Origin: Dokdonella sp.
Lineage (GTDB): Bacteria; Pseudomonadota; Gammaproteobacteria; Xanthomonadales; Rhodanobacteraceae
Direction of reading: 5' to 3'
Assembly (NCBI RefSeq): GCF_017744955.1
Contig: NZ_JAGIAG010000002.1
Span: forward strand, 124,001 to 188,000
Length of the DNA: 64,000 nt
Positions 48,164 to 61,312 of this stretch are shown in pieces. Numbering within the stretch: the first letter of the stretch is position 1; every line of letters begins with the position of its first letter. The position numbers were made by a program, and so were the translations under genes. The notes under the pieces are model-generated. The model did not search any database and had not been told where the DNA came from. It saw only the letters and a program-made list of their open reading frames with translations.

Positions 48164-51052
48164 TTACTCCGAGACGTTGTCGTTGCCGACGGGCGCGACC
48201 AGCGCCTGTTCGACCAGGGCCGCTTGTTCGACGAGGTGGGTGGAAAGATGACCGCAGGCCGGCGCCGGCGAACGTGCACGGCCGGCGTAGGAGAGCGACT
48301 GCTTCGGCCCGACCAGGCTCTGCAGATGATGCTTGATCTGGTACCAGGCGCCCTGGTTCATCGGCTCTTCCTGGCACCAGACGATTTCCTTCGCCGCGGC
48401 GAACTTGGCCAGTTCGGCCGCCGCTTCGGTGCGCGGGAACGGATACAGCTGCTCGACGCGGACCAGCGCGACGTCCTCGATCTTGCGCTTGCCCGCTTCC
48501 TCGACCAGGTCGTAATAGACCTTGCCCGAGCAGAGCACCACGCGACGCACCTTCTTCGCGTTCTTCGACGTCGTGTCGGGCAGCACCAGGTGGAATCCGC
48601 CGTCGGCGAGTTCGTCTAGCGTCGACACCGCCAGCTTGTGGCGCAGCAGCGACTTCGGCGTCATCACGATCAGCGGCTTGCGCACGTCGCGCAGCATCTG
48701 TCGCCGCAGCATGTGGAACATCTGCGCCGGCGTGGTCGGCACGCAGACCTGCATGTTCTCCAGCGCGCACAGCTGCAGATAGCGCTCCAGGCGCGCGGAG
48801 GAATGCTCCGGACCCTGACCTTCGTAGCCGTGCGGCAGCAGCAGCACCAGGCCGGACAGCCGGTCCCACTTCGCCTCGCCGGAGGAGATGAACTGGTCGA
48901 TGACGACCTGCGCGCCGTTGGCGAAGTCGCCGAACTGGCCTTCCCACAGCACCAGGGTGCGCGGCTCGGAGGTCGAGTAGCCGTATTCGAACGCCATCAC
49001 CGCTTCCTCGCTGAGCAGCGAGTCGACGATGGTCACGTCGCCGCTGTCGCGCAGGGTCGCGAGCGGGATGTAGTCGCCGCCGCTGTTCTGGTCGTGCAGC
49101 ACCGCATGGCGATGGAAGAAGGTGCCGCGGCCGGAGTCCTGGCCGACCAGGCGAAGGTCGTAGCCGTCGTCGATCAGCGTCGCGTAGGCCAGGTTCTCGG
49201 CGAAGCCCCAGTCCATCGACTGGTCGCCCGCGGCCATCTTGGCGCGATCCTCGTAGATCTTGGCGACGCGCGACTGCAGGGCGACACCGGATGGGATGGT
49301 CAGGATCTTGCGGTTGAGTTCGGCCAGCTTGTCCTTGGGCACGCCGGTCGCGATCGTCTGGTCGAGCGAGGCGCGCAGGTGGCGGCTCCAGTCGACCGCG
49401 AACTCGTCCTTGTACTCGGCATCCAGCTCGGCGATCGGCGTGCCGGCCTCGAGCCGGCTGCGATAGCCGTCGACCAGTGCCTTCGCGTCGGTATCGGCGA
49501 TGACGTTCTCGGCGACGAGTTTCTGGGCGTACAGCTCGCGCGCGGTCGGGCGCGCGCGAATCAGCTGATACATCAACGGCTGCGTCGCGGCCGGCTCGTC
49601 GGCCTCGTTGTGGCCGTGGCGGCGGTAGCAGACCAGGTCGATGACGACGTCGCGCTTGAACTTCTGGCGGAAGTCGAAGGCCAGGCGCGCGACGAACAGC
49701 ACCGCTTCCGGATCGTCGCCGTTCACGTGGAACACCGGCGCGTTGACCATCTTGGCGACGTCGGTGCAGTACAGCGTCGAGCGCGCGTCGTGCGGATTGG
49801 ACGTGGTGAAGCCGACCTGGTTGTTGACGACCACGTGGATCGCGCCGCCGACCGCGAAGCCGCGCGCCTGCGACATGTTCAACAGCTCCATGTTGACGCC
49901 CTGGCCCGCGAAGGCGGCGTCGCCATGGATCAGCACCGGCACCACGTGCTCGCGATTGGCGTCGTTGCGGTGCGTCTGGCGTGCGCGCACCGAGCCGGCG
50001 ACGACCGGGTTGACGATTTCCAGATGCGAGGGGTTGAACGCCAGCGCGACGTGCACGGTGCGGCCCGGCGTCTTGATGTTGGCGCTGAAGCCCATGTGGT
50101 ACTTCACGTCGCCGGAATGCGCGGGATCGTCCGGATGGTCGAACTTGCCTTCGAATTCGGCGAAGAGCTTCTGCGGCGACTTGCCGAGCGTGTTGACCAG
50201 CACGTTCAGGCGGCCGCGATGGGCCATGCCGACGACCATGTCCTTCATGCCGTCGGCGCCGCCGCGGCGGATCAGCTCGTCGAGCAGCGGAATCAGGCTG
50301 TCGCCGCCTTCCAGCGAGAAGCGCTTCTGGCCGACGTACTTGGTGTGCAGGTAGCGCTCCAGGCCATCGGCCTGGACCAGCTTCTCCAGCACGCGCTTCT
50401 TGTCCTCGACGCTGAGGCCGTAGTGGCCGCCGGCGCGTTCGAGCTGCTCGTGCACCCACTGGCGCTGCTCGACGTCGGAGATGTGCATGAACTCGGTGCC
50501 GATGCTGCCGGCATAGGTCGCCTTCAGCAGGGCGACCAGCTCGCGCAGCTTCAGCCGCTGCGGGCCGGCCAGCGAGCCGGTGCTGAATTCCGATTCCAGG
50601 TCGGCAGGTCCCAGGCCGTGGAAAGACGGGTCCAGGTCCGGCGCCGACGGCCGCGGCAGCAGGCCGATCGCCTGCAGGTCGGCGGCGGTGAAGGCGTGCT
50701 CCATGTCGAGCGGATCGAGCTTGGCCGCCAGATGGCCGCGCGAGCGGTAGGCGGTGACCAGCTTCAGCACCGCGGCCTGCTTCTGCGACTGCGCATCGCC
50801 GATCGGCAATGCGGTGCCAGCATGGCCGTTCGTTTTCTGCGCCTGCTCGATGCGGGCGATCGCCGCCGAGTGCGGCACGTCGCCGGCCTCGCGGCCTTTC
50901 AGCGCGCCGAAGAACTCCCGCCACTCGGGCGCGACGGCGGCCGGATCGGCCAGATACTGCTCGTAGAGATCTTCGATGAAGGCGGCATTGCCGCCGGAAA
51001 TCGGGGAAGTGGCCTGGAACTGCTGGAGAAGACTGGGCTGGTTGGCGCTCAC
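48164..51052 (-). CDS. sucA: 2-oxoglutarate dehydrogenase E1
   Basis: A 962-residue thiamine-diphosphate enzyme that decarboxylates 2-oxoglutarate. Conserved segments: LYEQYLADPAAVAPEWREFF at the N-terminus, GMAHRGRLNVLVNTLGK, GDAAFAGQGVNMELLNMS, and SGKVYYDL. The GTG at 51052 (VSANQPSLLQQF) fits the homology; the frame stays open to 51100 through a hairpin that is clearly non-coding. CAGGTG precedes the GTG. Heads the sucA-sucB-lpdA-lipoprotein operon. The leader contains the terminator-like hairpin at 51071-51096. Confidence 0.97.
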   Translation of the reverse strand: MSANQPSLLQQFQATSPISGGNAAFIEDLYEQYLADPAAVAPEWREFFGALKGREAGDVPHSAAIARIEQAQKTNGHAGTALPIGDAQSQKQAAVLKLVTAYRSRGHLAAKLDPLDMEHAFTAADLQAIGLLPRPSAPDLDPSFHGLGPADLESEFSTGSLAGPQRLKLRELVALLKATYAGSIGTEFMHISDVEQRQWVHEQLERAGGHYGLSVEDKKRVLEKLVQADGLERYLHTKYVGQKRFSLEGGDSLIPLLDELIRRGGADGMKDMVVGMAHRGRLNVLVNTLGKSPQKLFAEFEGKFDHPDDPAHSGDVKYHMGFSANIKTPGRTVHVALAFNPSHLEIVNPVVAGSVRARQTHRNDANREHVVPVLIHGDAAFAGQGVNMELLNMSQARGFAVGGAIHVVVNNQVGFTTSNPHDARSTLYCTDVAKMVNAPVFHVNGDDPEAVLFVARLAFDFRQKFKRDVVIDLVCYRRHGHNEADEPAATQPLMYQLIRARPTARELYAQKLVAENVIADTDAKALVDGYRSRLEAGTPIAELDAEYKDEFAVDWSRHLRASLDQTIATGVPKDKLAELNRKILTIPSGVALQSRVAKIYEDRAKMAAGDQSMDWGFAENLAYATLIDDGYDLRLVGQDSGRGTFFHRHAVLHDQNSGGDYIPLATLRDSGDVTIVDSLLSEEAVMAFEYGYSTSEPRTLVLWEGQFGDFANGAQVVIDQFISSGEAKWDRLSGLVLLLPHGYEGQGPEHSSARLERYLQLCALENMQVCVPTTPAQMFHMLRRQMLRDVRKPLIVMTPKSLLRHKLAVSTLDELADGGFHLVLPDTTSKNAKKVRRVVLCSGKVYYDLVEEAGKRKIEDVALVRVEQLYPFPRTEAAAELAKFAAAKEIVWCQEEPMNQGAWYQIKHHLQSLVGPKQSLSYAGRARSPAPACGHLSTHLVEQAALVEQALVAPVGNDNVSE

Positions 51053-51070
51053 GCTGACACCTGACAGACG

Positions 51071-51096
51071 AAAAAGGCGCGCCGGATGCGCGCCTT
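51071..51096 (-). promoter_or_regulatory. Terminator-like hairpin in the sucA leader, possible attenuator
   Basis: On the minus strand AAGGCGCG (51096-51089) pairs with CGCGCCTT (51081-51074) around a seven-base loop and is followed by a T-run (complement of the five A at 51071-51075). The SD and GTG of sucA start only about 10-20 bases later. A TATAAT on the same strand lies upstream at 51152-51147, so the hairpin would be inside the sucA transcript. It may also simply end the preceding GNAT transcript. Confidence 0.55.
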
Positions 51097-51146
51097 GCAA
51101 CAGGCTGGACGCAGCCGCTCCTGAAGAGGGCGGGCGAAACGACGGA

Positions 51147-51152
51147 ATTATA
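51147..51152 (-). promoter_or_regulatory. Candidate -10 element (TATAAT) for sucA
   Basis: On the minus strand the bases read TATAAT, a perfect -10, about 95 bases before the sucA GTG. No good -35 is found 16-18 bases upstream (CAACAA at best). If used, transcription would start near 51140. Confidence 0.45.
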
Positions 51153-51205
51153 ACCGCTTAACGAAACTTTGTTGCGCTGCACTCAGAGCAGTTGGGGGCG
51201 TCGAT

Positions 51206-52168
51206 TCAGATTCCCAGCGCGCGCAGCTCGCTGGCCGGCTCGGAGCGCTCCCAGACTTCGTCGAACAGGGCGAGCAGTTGCGCGTGGCGACCCGGCGCGT
51301 AGGTCGAGCCTTCGCCTTCGAGGCGGGCGGCGAGCGGGCGGAACAGGTAGCCGCGACGGTCGTTCAACAGGAAGGCCGATGCGTACTGCCGGTCGACGTC
51401 GTCGATCGGCGTGCGCAGCGCGAACGCGCTCGGCAGCCGCTGCGCCAGCGTGATCAGCCGGCGCGCCTCGGTCAGCGCGGCGCGCGGCTCGCGCACCAGG
51501 ATGCGGATGCGCGCGCGCCGGCCGGACAGCGCGATGCGCTTCAGCGCCTCGAGCGAGGCCGGCGTGTCGAACAGCTCGGGGTCGAGGTCGGGGGTCAGGA
51601 TCGCCAGCTCGTGCTGCGTGTCGCCGAGCAGGGCGGCGACCGCGGCCAGGGTCTGCCCGCGATCGTCGGCGGCGAGGCTGCGTGCCTCCGGCCTGGGCGG
51701 CGGCGCTGCGCGCTCGGGCGCGGCGAACGGTTCGAGTTCGAGCCGCATCCGGCGATGCGGGATGTCGCATTCGAGGAATTCCTCGCCGTAGGCGACGAAG
51801 CCGAGGCGCGCATAGAAGGGAATCGCATGCGTCTGCGCGTGCATCTCGACCGCCGGGTAGCCGAGCGCGCGCGCCTGTTCCAGAAGCTGGCGCAGGATCG
51901 CGGCGCCGACGCCGTGGCCGCGCCATTCGGCCAGCACCGCCATGCGGCCGATCTTGCGTTCGGGCGTCAGCCGCCCGGTGCCGATCGGGCGGCCGTCGCG
52001 GTCGCGCGCGAGGACGTGCTGCGAGGACGCGTCGAGCGCGTCCCATTCCTCGTCTTCCGGGCATTGCTGTTCGACGATGAAGACCTGTTCGCGTACCTGC
52101 CGCAGCGCGGGCTGGTCGTCACCGAGCCAGGCGGCGAACTCGACGTGGAAGTCCGCGTCCGGAATCAC
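51206..52168 (-). CDS. GNAT N-acetyltransferase fused to an uncharacterised C-terminal domain
   Basis: A 320-residue protein starting with GTG inside the stop of the upstream oxygenase gene (GTGA). Residues about 1-150 are a GNAT domain: VREQVFIVEQQCPEDEEWD, then RLTPERKIGRMAVLAEWRGHGVG (acetyl-CoA loop) and FYARLGFVAYGEEFLECDIPH. The C-terminal half (about 175-320: HELAILTPDLDPELFDTPAS, RIRILVREP, YASAFLLNDRRGYLFRP) is a separate alpha/beta domain with a phospholipase-D-like rhythm but no HKD motif. The acceptor substrate is unknown. Confidence 0.78.
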   Translation of the reverse strand: MIPDADFHVEFAAWLGDDQPALRQVREQVFIVEQQCPEDEEWDALDASSQHVLARDRDGRPIGTGRLTPERKIGRMAVLAEWRGHGVGAAILRQLLEQARALGYPAVEMHAQTHAIPFYARLGFVAYGEEFLECDIPHRRMRLELEPFAAPERAAPPPRPEARSLAADDRGQTLAAVAALLGDTQHELAILTPDLDPELFDTPASLEALKRIALSGRRARIRILVREPRAALTEARRLITLAQRLPSAFALRTPIDDVDRQYASAFLLNDRRGYLFRPLAARLEGEGSTYAPGRHAQLLALFDEVWERSEPASELRALGI

Positions 52169-53454
52169 GCGCGGTTCCCGCGTCGCGACGAACGCAGCAG
52201 GGCGAGATGGCCGGCGTCGATCAGCGCGCGCAGCACGTCGCGGTCGCCGGCTGCCTTCGGCACGTCGGCGAGCGCGAACTCGGGGCCGGTGCAGACCAGC
52301 CGGGCGAAACCCACCGAGCAGGCATGCGCGTCGCCGGCGACGAACAACCGCGCGCCGCGGCCTTCGCGCATCCACGCGCTGCGCGACCATGGATTGCGCC
52401 GCACGCGCGCACCTTGCTCGAATGCGCGGGCGAACGCGGCGTCGCTCAAGCGGCGCGGATTCGGCGCCGCACTCTGTGCGCTGCGGTAGCGCGTGATGAA
52501 GCGCCCGAACCACGTGCGAAGCAACGACGCATCGGCCTTCCCCGGATGGCCGCCATCGCTTCCTGCGTGCTTTTCATCCTTCGAACCGGCATCGATCAGC
52601 AACCACGGCATCGCCGCCGTCACGCGCGCGATCGCCGCGTCGTCGATCTCGCCGTCGCCGCGGGAGGGGGCGAGGTCCGGGTCGCCCAGGCGCGACGAAT
52701 CGGGAATGCGCTCGGCCAGCGTCTCGGCGAAATCGACCAGCAATTCCGCCTGCGACGGCGCGCGCATGCCGATCGAGTAGGTCATGCAGGCGCCGAGCGC
52801 GACGCCGTGATGCGGCACGCCGGGCGGCAGGTAGAGCATGTCGCCGGGTTCGAGCACCCATTCGTGGGTTGGTACGAACTCGCGCAGCAGCTTCAATTCC
52901 GCGTCCGTGCGGAATTCCTTCGATGCCGACGCGTCGGTGCTGATCTGCCAGCGGCGGCGACCGAGGCCTTGCAGCAGGAACACGTCGTACTGGTCGACGT
53001 GCGCGCCGACCGAACCACCGTCCTCGGCGTAGCTGATCATCACGTCGTCGATGCGCCAGCTCGGCAGGAACGCGAAGTGCGGCAGCAGGGCGGCGACGTC
53101 GGCGTCCCACTTGTCGACGTCCTGCACCAGCAAGGTCCAGTGCGTCTTTGGCAGCTCGGCAAAGTCCGCCTCGGCGAACGGGCCGTTGCGCAGTTCCCAT
53201 CGACTGGCTCCGGCGCGGGCTCCGCCTCGGCCGCCGTCGTGCGAGCGGTGCTCGATCACGATGCGCGAAAGCGCCAGTTCCTCGCAGGCGAGGCCGGCGA
53301 GATCCTCCGGCGCGACCGGATTGCGAAAACCGGCGAACGCGCCACGGATCAGCAGCGGGCGCTTCTGCCAGTAGTCGCGCAGGAAGCGCGCGGCGGGCAT
53401 GCCGAGCAGGTGACGTGCGTCGGCGCGCGTCTCGATCGCGGGCGGCGTCGGCAT
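52165..53454 (-). CDS. roxA: Ribosomal protein L16 arginine hydroxylase-like JmjC/cupin oxygenase (RoxA/YcfD)
   Basis: A 429-residue Fe(II)/2-oxoglutarate oxygenase. The iron ligands are His152 and Asp154 in GAHVDQYDVFLLQGLGRRRW, with the third His at 215 or 216 (PPGVPHHG); the block is nearly that of E. coli YcfD, which hydroxylates an arginine of L16. A C-terminal winged-helix-like region (from about 290) carries NPRRLSDAAFARAF and GARLFVAGD. It follows purB by three bases and overlaps the GNAT gene. Confidence 0.88.
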   Translation of the reverse strand: MPTPPAIETRADARHLLGMPAARFLRDYWQKRPLLIRGAFAGFRNPVAPEDLAGLACEELALSRIVIEHRSHDGGRGGARAGASRWELRNGPFAEADFAELPKTHWTLLVQDVDKWDADVAALLPHFAFLPSWRIDDVMISYAEDGGSVGAHVDQYDVFLLQGLGRRRWQISTDASASKEFRTDAELKLLREFVPTHEWVLEPGDMLYLPPGVPHHGVALGACMTYSIGMRAPSQAELLVDFAETLAERIPDSSRLGDPDLAPSRGDGEIDDAAIARVTAAMPWLLIDAGSKDEKHAGSDGGHPGKADASLLRTWFGRFITRYRSAQSAAPNPRRLSDAAFARAFEQGARVRRNPWSRSAWMREGRGARLFVAGDAHACSVGFARLVCTGPEFALADVPKAAGDRDVLRALIDAGHLALLRSSRRGNRA

Positions 53455-53457
53455 GGC

Positions 53458-57956
<4,499 letters not shown>

Positions 57957-59075
57957 ATGTCCAGGAAGCTGATCCTAGCGGCGGCTCTGTTCGCCGCCAG
58001 CGCGTCCGCGCAGCAGAGCGTCGACATCAGCGGCGCCGATTTCTCCGCCGGCAAGGGCGATGCGCGGCTCGCCGCGCTGGCCAAGCAGGCGGCGGCGGAA
58101 GGCAAGCGCGTCGTCGTCACCGCGCCGAAGGAGTGGCACAAGTCGATCGCCGCCAAGCTCGGCAAGGGCCAGGGCGAGGTGGTGATGCGCGAAGGTTTCT
58201 ACGAAAGCGTGCTCGCGCGCGTCGAGGACAAGCCGGCCAAGCCGGAGCCCGCGAAGGCGCCGCCGCGTCCGGCGCCGGCCGTCGCGGCCGCTCCGGCCAA
58301 GGCGCCCGCGCCGGAACCGGCACCCGCTCCGGCGCCCAAGCCGGTCGAAGCCGCTCCGGTCGCGCCCGCTCCGGTGGCTGCGGCCCCGGCACCTGCGGCA
58401 GCTGCCCCGGCCCCGGCGCCGAAGGCCAGCGCCGCGAAACCGGCCCAGCCGCTGGTCGCGCTGCCGACGCCGCGCTCGACGGCGAGCCCGCCGGTGCCGA
58501 AATCCGCGCCCGACGTCGAAGCGATCCGCGAGCGCATGCGCCAGTCCTTGATCGAAGGCCGCCCCGCGCAAGGTTTGCTGGCGGTCGCCTCGCTGCAGTC
58601 CGGCGACATGATCTACGTCGACGGGCCGGTGCGCGGCGTCATCCGCCGCGAGGGTTTGAAGGCGGTGCTGTACTGGCTCGACGGCGACCTCGATCTGCGT
58701 CGCAGCGAGCTCAAGCCCGCGGCGACCGATCGCTACCAGGTCATGTCGGCGATCCGCGGCGAAGGCAGCCTGCGGCGCGAGTTCGACGCGTCGAAGACCG
58801 ATGTGGTCGCCAGCGTCCCGGCCGACGGCGCCCCCGTGCGCCTCGCCCTGGAAAAGGCGTTCAACGACGGCCGCCGCATCACCGATCGCCTCGCCGCCGA
58901 ACAGCTGCGCGCCGGCGACGTCGTCTACACCGGAACGGGTTCGGCGGTGGTCGTGCGGCGCGACGGCAAGGATCTCCTGCGCTACTGGCTCGACGGTTCC
59001 TTCGATACGCGCCAGTCGTCGGTGCAGGGCGACGGTCCGGGCAAGTACCGCATTCGCGGCAGCCTCGCCCGCTGA
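57957..59075 (+). CDS. Exported protein with Pro/Ala-rich linker and a duplicated C-terminal module, function unknown
   Basis: A 372-residue protein behind an excellent AAGGAG site. Signal peptide to about residue 18. Residues 24-90 form an N-domain (ARLAALAKQAAAEGKRVVVT, WHKSIAAKLGKG, FYESVLARVED). Residues 92-182 are almost pure Pro, Ala and Lys. The C-terminal part holds two related modules at about 212-267 and 316-370, each reading L-x-x-GD-x-x-Y ... V-x-RR-x-G ... YWLDG-x-x-D-x-R-x-S ... Y. I do not recognise either domain. The linker suggests it spans periplasm or cell wall, with paired binding modules. Confidence 0.75.
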   Translation: MSRKLILAAALFAASASAQQSVDISGADFSAGKGDARLAALAKQAAAEGKRVVVTAPKEWHKSIAAKLGKGQGEVVMREGFYESVLARVEDKPAKPEPAKAPPRPAPAVAAAPAKAPAPEPAPAPAPKPVEAAPVAPAPVAAAPAPAAAAPAPAPKASAAKPAQPLVALPTPRSTASPPVPKSAPDVEAIRERMRQSLIEGRPAQGLLAVASLQSGDMIYVDGPVRGVIRREGLKAVLYWLDGDLDLRRSELKPAATDRYQVMSAIRGEGSLRREFDASKTDVVASVPADGAPVRLALEKAFNDGRRITDRLAAEQLRAGDVVYTGTGSAVVVRRDGKDLLRYWLDGSFDTRQSSVQGDGPGKYRIRGSLAR

Positions 59076-59081
59076 GCGGAG

Positions 59082-60302
59082 TCAACGCAGCGGCGCGCAC
59101 GGCGGATGCGACTGCCGGCGCGCCTCGGCGCCGCGCCATTCCGGATGGTCGTAGGGCACGTAGTCGGCCCAGAACCAGGGCAGGCAGGTCGGGCCGAGCG
59201 TCGCCTGGAGCAGGTACGCGAACACGCCTTCGCCGTTCGAGCTGTTGCTGAGGATCAGCACGCAGTCGCGCTTTTCGTCGAGGCAGAAGGCGAGATTCCT
59301 GGTGCCGTCGTCGTGGCCGCCCTTGAACCAGGCGCGGCCCTGCGGCGAGTCGTAGGCGACGATGCCCAATCCGCTGCCTAAGTGGATCGGGTCGTTGTCG
59401 GTCGTCGTGTCTTCCGACAGGGTCGGGAACTGCTGCACCGAGCGGATCGCGATCTGCGTGCGCTTCATTTCCGCGCAGCTCTTCGCGCCGAGGCCTTCGC
59501 AGCGCGCGAGTCCGGCGAGGAAATTCGCGTAGTCGGCGATCGTGGTGTCCATCGAGCCGGCCGCGCGCACGCCGCCGCGCCGCTTGTGGCCGAGCGGCTT
59601 GCCGGCTTCGTCGTAGCCGATCGCGAGATTCGCCGCGAACGCGTCGCGCCAGACCATGCCGCTGCCGCGCATGCCGAAGCGGTCGAACACGCGCGCCTGG
59701 ATCAGTTCGCCGGTGTCGACGTTCAAGCCGTTGTCGATCACGAACTGCATCAGGTTGATGCCCTCGCCCGAATAGGCGTAGCGGCTGCCGGGGGCGAATT
59801 CGATCGTCAGCTTGCCGTTCGGGTCGTAGGTTCCCTGCCGCGTGAAGTAGCGGAAATTCGGAAAGCCGGTCGTGTGGTCGAGCAGCATGCGCGGCGTGAT
59901 CGTGCGCCAGCGCTCGTCGCCGGCGAGATCGGCGTATTTGGCGTAGTCCGGCAGCGGCTTGGGCAGGTAGTCGGCGATGCTGCGATCGAGGTCGATGCGG
60001 CCTTCGTCGACCAGGGTCATCACGACGTAGGCGAACAGCGTCTTGGTGATCGAGGCGGCGTACATCGTCGTCTCGGTGGTCAGCGGCAGGTCCTGCTCCA
60101 GGTCGCGCTTGCCGTAGGCGCGCAGGTGGACGATGCGGCCGTTCTCGATCACGGCGAGGGCGAGCCCGGGAATTCCGGCGGCGCTCATCCGCTGCTCGAC
60201 TTCGTGATCGAGCGCCGCACCGCGCAGATGCGGCGAGGAGGGCGGAGTCGTGGCGCAGGCACTCAGCGCGAGCAGGCTCGCGAGGAAGGCGAAACGATGC
60301 AT
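59082..60302 (-). CDS. Lipoprotein serine hydrolase, beta-lactamase/class C fold
   Basis: A 406-residue protein with a lipoprotein signal (LLALSAC, lipid-modified Cys16). Family motifs: SxxK at Ser84-Lys87 (AASITKT), the tyrosine motif at Tyr177 (YAYSGEG) and GGHDDG in place of KTG near the C-terminus. HTTGFPNF and GSGLGIV are also typical. It is an esterase or peptidase-like enzyme rather than a demonstrated beta-lactamase. It follows the ABC permease by 32 bases and probably belongs to the same operon. Confidence 0.85.
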   Translation of the reverse strand: MHRFAFLASLLALSACATTPPSSPHLRGAALDHEVEQRMSAAGIPGLALAVIENGRIVHLRAYGKRDLEQDLPLTTETTMYAASITKTLFAYVVMTLVDEGRIDLDRSIADYLPKPLPDYAKYADLAGDERWRTITPRMLLDHTTGFPNFRYFTRQGTYDPNGKLTIEFAPGSRYAYSGEGINLMQFVIDNGLNVDTGELIQARVFDRFGMRGSGMVWRDAFAANLAIGYDEAGKPLGHKRRGGVRAAGSMDTTIADYANFLAGLARCEGLGAKSCAEMKRTQIAIRSVQQFPTLSEDTTTDNDPIHLGSGLGIVAYDSPQGRAWFKGGHDDGTRNLAFCLDEKRDCVLILSNSSNGEGVFAYLLQATLGPTCLPWFWADYVPYDHPEWRGAEARRQSHPPCAPLR

Positions 60303-60334
60303 GCCGATCTCCAGCGCGGCAGCTGCCGCAAACG

Positions 60335-61312
60335 TCAGACCGAGGTTTCGACGCGGCGACCGCGCAGCCAGATCGCGCCGGCGAGCAGGGCGAGCCCGCC
60401 GATCACGCCGATCCACAGGTCGGCGGTGGTCAACAGGCCGTAGATGCGAGTCGGGTCCAGGCTGCCGACGACGTGGTCGTCGTTGAGGTTCAGCGAGATG
60501 CGCGTGGCACCGACCGCGACGCCGTTCGCGCCGAGCCAGCTGCCGGGGAAGATGCTGAACAGCAGGCGGCCGAGAATGGTGCCGAGGTTGAGGTCGCCGG
60601 TCAGGTGCACGCCGCCGATCTTGCCCAGCCACCAGTTCGCGGCGATCGCCACGATCGGCAGCAGCACGGCCCAGAGGAACGGCTTGCTGCGCGCGAAGGC
60701 GGACCAGAACAGCAGCCAGCCGACTGCGGGCAGCGCCCACAGCATCTGCGCAGGCAGCGCGGCGACGAAGCGCAGGAACATGCCGAGCGGATGCGAGGCC
60801 AGCACGGCCGGCATCGGATTCACGCCGTGCACGGCCGCCCACAGGGAAATCAGGACGAGGAAGACGAGATAGGCCAGCGTCGCCACGACCAGCATGATGA
60901 CCGGCATCAGCAGCAGCGCCGCCAGCGCCTTCGAGACGACCGTGGCCGTATCCGATATCGGCAGCGATTTCCAGAACAGCACGCTGCGGTCGCGGCGGTC
61001 GTCGTAGAGCGCGCCGAGCAGATAGAAGAAGGTGACGAAGAACAGACCGATGCCGGCGATGCCGGTGATCGCCAGCTGCGCCATGTCCAGGCCGTTGGCC
61101 GCCTGCGCGATGTCCTCGGCGCTGATGCTGCCCCTCAGCTCGTCGAGCGAGAAGCCGATGTGCACCTGCGTCTTCGTGCTGAACATCTCGGCGCTGACGA
61201 TCCCCATCGCGGTGATGATCAGGATCGCGGCGGTGATCCAGACCGGCGTCCACAGGAAACCTCCGCGGTGTTCCCAGTATTCGCGCTTCAGCAGCAGCGG
61301 CAGGTGGTTCAT
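60335..61312 (-). CDS. ABC transporter permease (ABC-2 type)
   Basis: A 325-residue membrane protein with about six hydrophobic segments (for example WTPVWITAAILIITAMGIVS, LFFVTFFYLLGALY, PVIMLVVATLAYLVFLVLIS, PFLWAVLLPIVAIAANWW) and an ABC-2 exporter-like YDDRRDRSVLFWKSLPIS loop, found in permeases of GntR-controlled systems. Its ATG overlaps the stop of the ATPase gene (ATGA). Substrate unknown. Confidence 0.82.
   Translation of the reverse strand: MNHLPLLLKREYWEHRGGFLWTPVWITAAILIITAMGIVSAEMFSTKTQVHIGFSLDELRGSISAEDIAQAANGLDMAQLAITGIAGIGLFFVTFFYLLGALYDDRRDRSVLFWKSLPISDTATVVSKALAALLLMPVIMLVVATLAYLVFLVLISLWAAVHGVNPMPAVLASHPLGMFLRFVAALPAQMLWALPAVGWLLFWSAFARSKPFLWAVLLPIVAIAANWWLGKIGGVHLTGDLNLGTILGRLLFSIFPGSWLGANGVAVGATRISLNLNDDHVVGSLDPTRIYGLLTTADLWIGVIGGLALLAGAIWLRGRRVETSV

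Noticed and set aside
48638..51064. Open frame of 808 codons opposite sucA
   Set aside because: Antisense shadow of a certain gene, without ribosome binding site or domain.
59082..60302. Antibiotic-resistance beta-lactamase
   Set aside because: The KTG motif is replaced by GGHDDG, it is a lipoprotein and it sits in an ABC operon. The sequence supports only a general serine hydrolase of this fold.
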